The notes below the pieces were generated by a model. That model searched no databases. It saw only the letters and a program-made list of their open reading frames with translations, and was not told where the DNA came from. A DNA stretch of 5,371 nt from Campylobacteraceae bacterium (lineage in GTDB: Bacteria > Campylobacterota > Campylobacteria > Campylobacterales > Campylobacteraceae): the NCBI GenBank assembly GCA_012521935.1, contig JAAYLJ010000239.1, positions 1 to 5,371 of the forward strand, given 5' to 3'. Numbering within the stretch: position 1 is the stretch's first letter; every line of letters begins with the position of its first letter. This document shows positions 5,079 through 5,371 of this stretch, one piece after another. Both the position numbers and the translations under genes were made by a program.

Positions 5079-5371
5079 ATGTATCGTTTTGCCCCATCTC
5101 CAACTGGAGATATGCATATTGGAAATTTAAGAGTAGCCCTTTTTAACTACATTTGTTCAAAGCAAGATGGAAGAGGTTTTTTCATAAGAATAGAAGATAC
5201 AGATAAAGCTAGAAACATTGAAAATAAAGATAAAGAGATACTTTCTATTTTAGAAAAGTTTGGCATAAGTTACGACAAACTCTACTACCAAAGCAAAAAC
5301 TTGAAATTTCATAGGCAATTTGCTGCCCTATTACTTGAAAAAAAAGAGGCATTCTCTTGTTTTTGTACTAA
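5079..5371 (+). CDS. gltX: Glutamyl-tRNA synthetase, GltX2-like (partial, N-terminal 97 codons)
   Basis: The first 97 codons of a class I aminoacyl-tRNA synthetase; the gene runs off the right edge. The start MYRFAPSPTGDMHIGNLR contains the ATP-binding HIGH signature as HIGN (13-16), followed by IRIEDTDKAR (36-45), both typical of glutamyl-tRNA synthetases. A C-F-C pair at 94-96 matches the first half of the zinc-binding insert. Many epsilonproteobacteria carry two such enzymes. The MHIGNLR start and short spacing resemble Helicobacter GltX2, which charges tRNA-Gln with glutamate for later amidation by GatCAB, more than GltX1 (LHIGGLR). The specificity is therefore inferred as tRNA-Gln, but the anticodon-binding domain that would decide it is not in the window. 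The ATG follows AGGAG by four bases. Confidence 0.95.
   Translation, partial: MYRFAPSPTGDMHIGNLRVALFNYICSKQDGRGFFIRIEDTDKARNIENKDKEILSILEKFGISYDKLYYQSKNLKFHRQFAALLLEKKEAFSCFCT

Noticed and set aside
1..5371. CRISPR array, insertion sequence, prophage or defence island
   Set aside because: No regularly spaced repeats, transposase-like frames, long terminal inverted repeats or defence-type genes were seen; coding content is accounted for by six recognised genes.

Overview
The window is AT-rich, with short intergenic gaps. Its gene content points to a Campylobacterota (epsilonproteobacterial) genome: an nrfHAI set for ammonifying nitrite respiration, a ResB-type cytochrome c synthase, a family II pyrophosphatase and a glutamyl-tRNA synthetase of the MHIGN type known from Helicobacter GltX2. 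The protein sequences resemble Wolinella/Sulfurimonas-like relatives, but the genus cannot be fixed from the sequence alone.

Layout. Bases 1-2828 (minus strand) hold the respiratory operon, read right to left: nrfH (menaquinol-oxidising tetraheme membrane cytochrome), nrfA (pentaheme nitrite reductase with a CWTCK active-site heme), and the first 240 codons of a ResB/CcsBA-type cytochrome c synthase, probably nrfI, cut off by the window edge. A 14-bp-stem GAAA-tetraloop hairpin separates nrfA from nrfI. Bases 2829-3145 are the nrf control region. It holds a perfect 14-bp Crp/Fnr-type palindrome, a -10 element at class II activator distance, short alternative pairing segments and a possible TTG-started leader peptide. 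Bases 3146-3787 (minus) encode a cysteine-free Crp/Fnr-family regulator whose recognition helix matches the TTGA half-site type. Bases 3788-4085 form a divergent intergenic region with a promoter-like element, a strong stem-loop with a C-rich loop (possible small RNA or leader), and the ppaC promoter. Bases 4086-5012 (plus) encode a Mn-dependent inorganic pyrophosphatase. From 5079 onward (plus) is the 5' end of gltX, cut off by the window edge.

How it works together. NrfH would take electrons from menaquinol and pass them to periplasmic NrfA, which reduces nitrite to ammonium. The NrfI-like protein would attach heme, probably including the unusual lysine-ligated heme of NrfA. The adjacent Crp/Fnr regulator, likely of the Nss type described in epsilonproteobacteria, is the obvious candidate to activate the operon through the palindrome. 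ppaC and gltX are housekeeping genes with their own promoter-like elements.

No mobile element, CRISPR array, tRNA or rRNA was seen. The window is best read as a known respiratory system. Its least-described parts are regulatory: the nrf leader, the nrfA-nrfI hairpin and the C-rich-loop RNA candidate.
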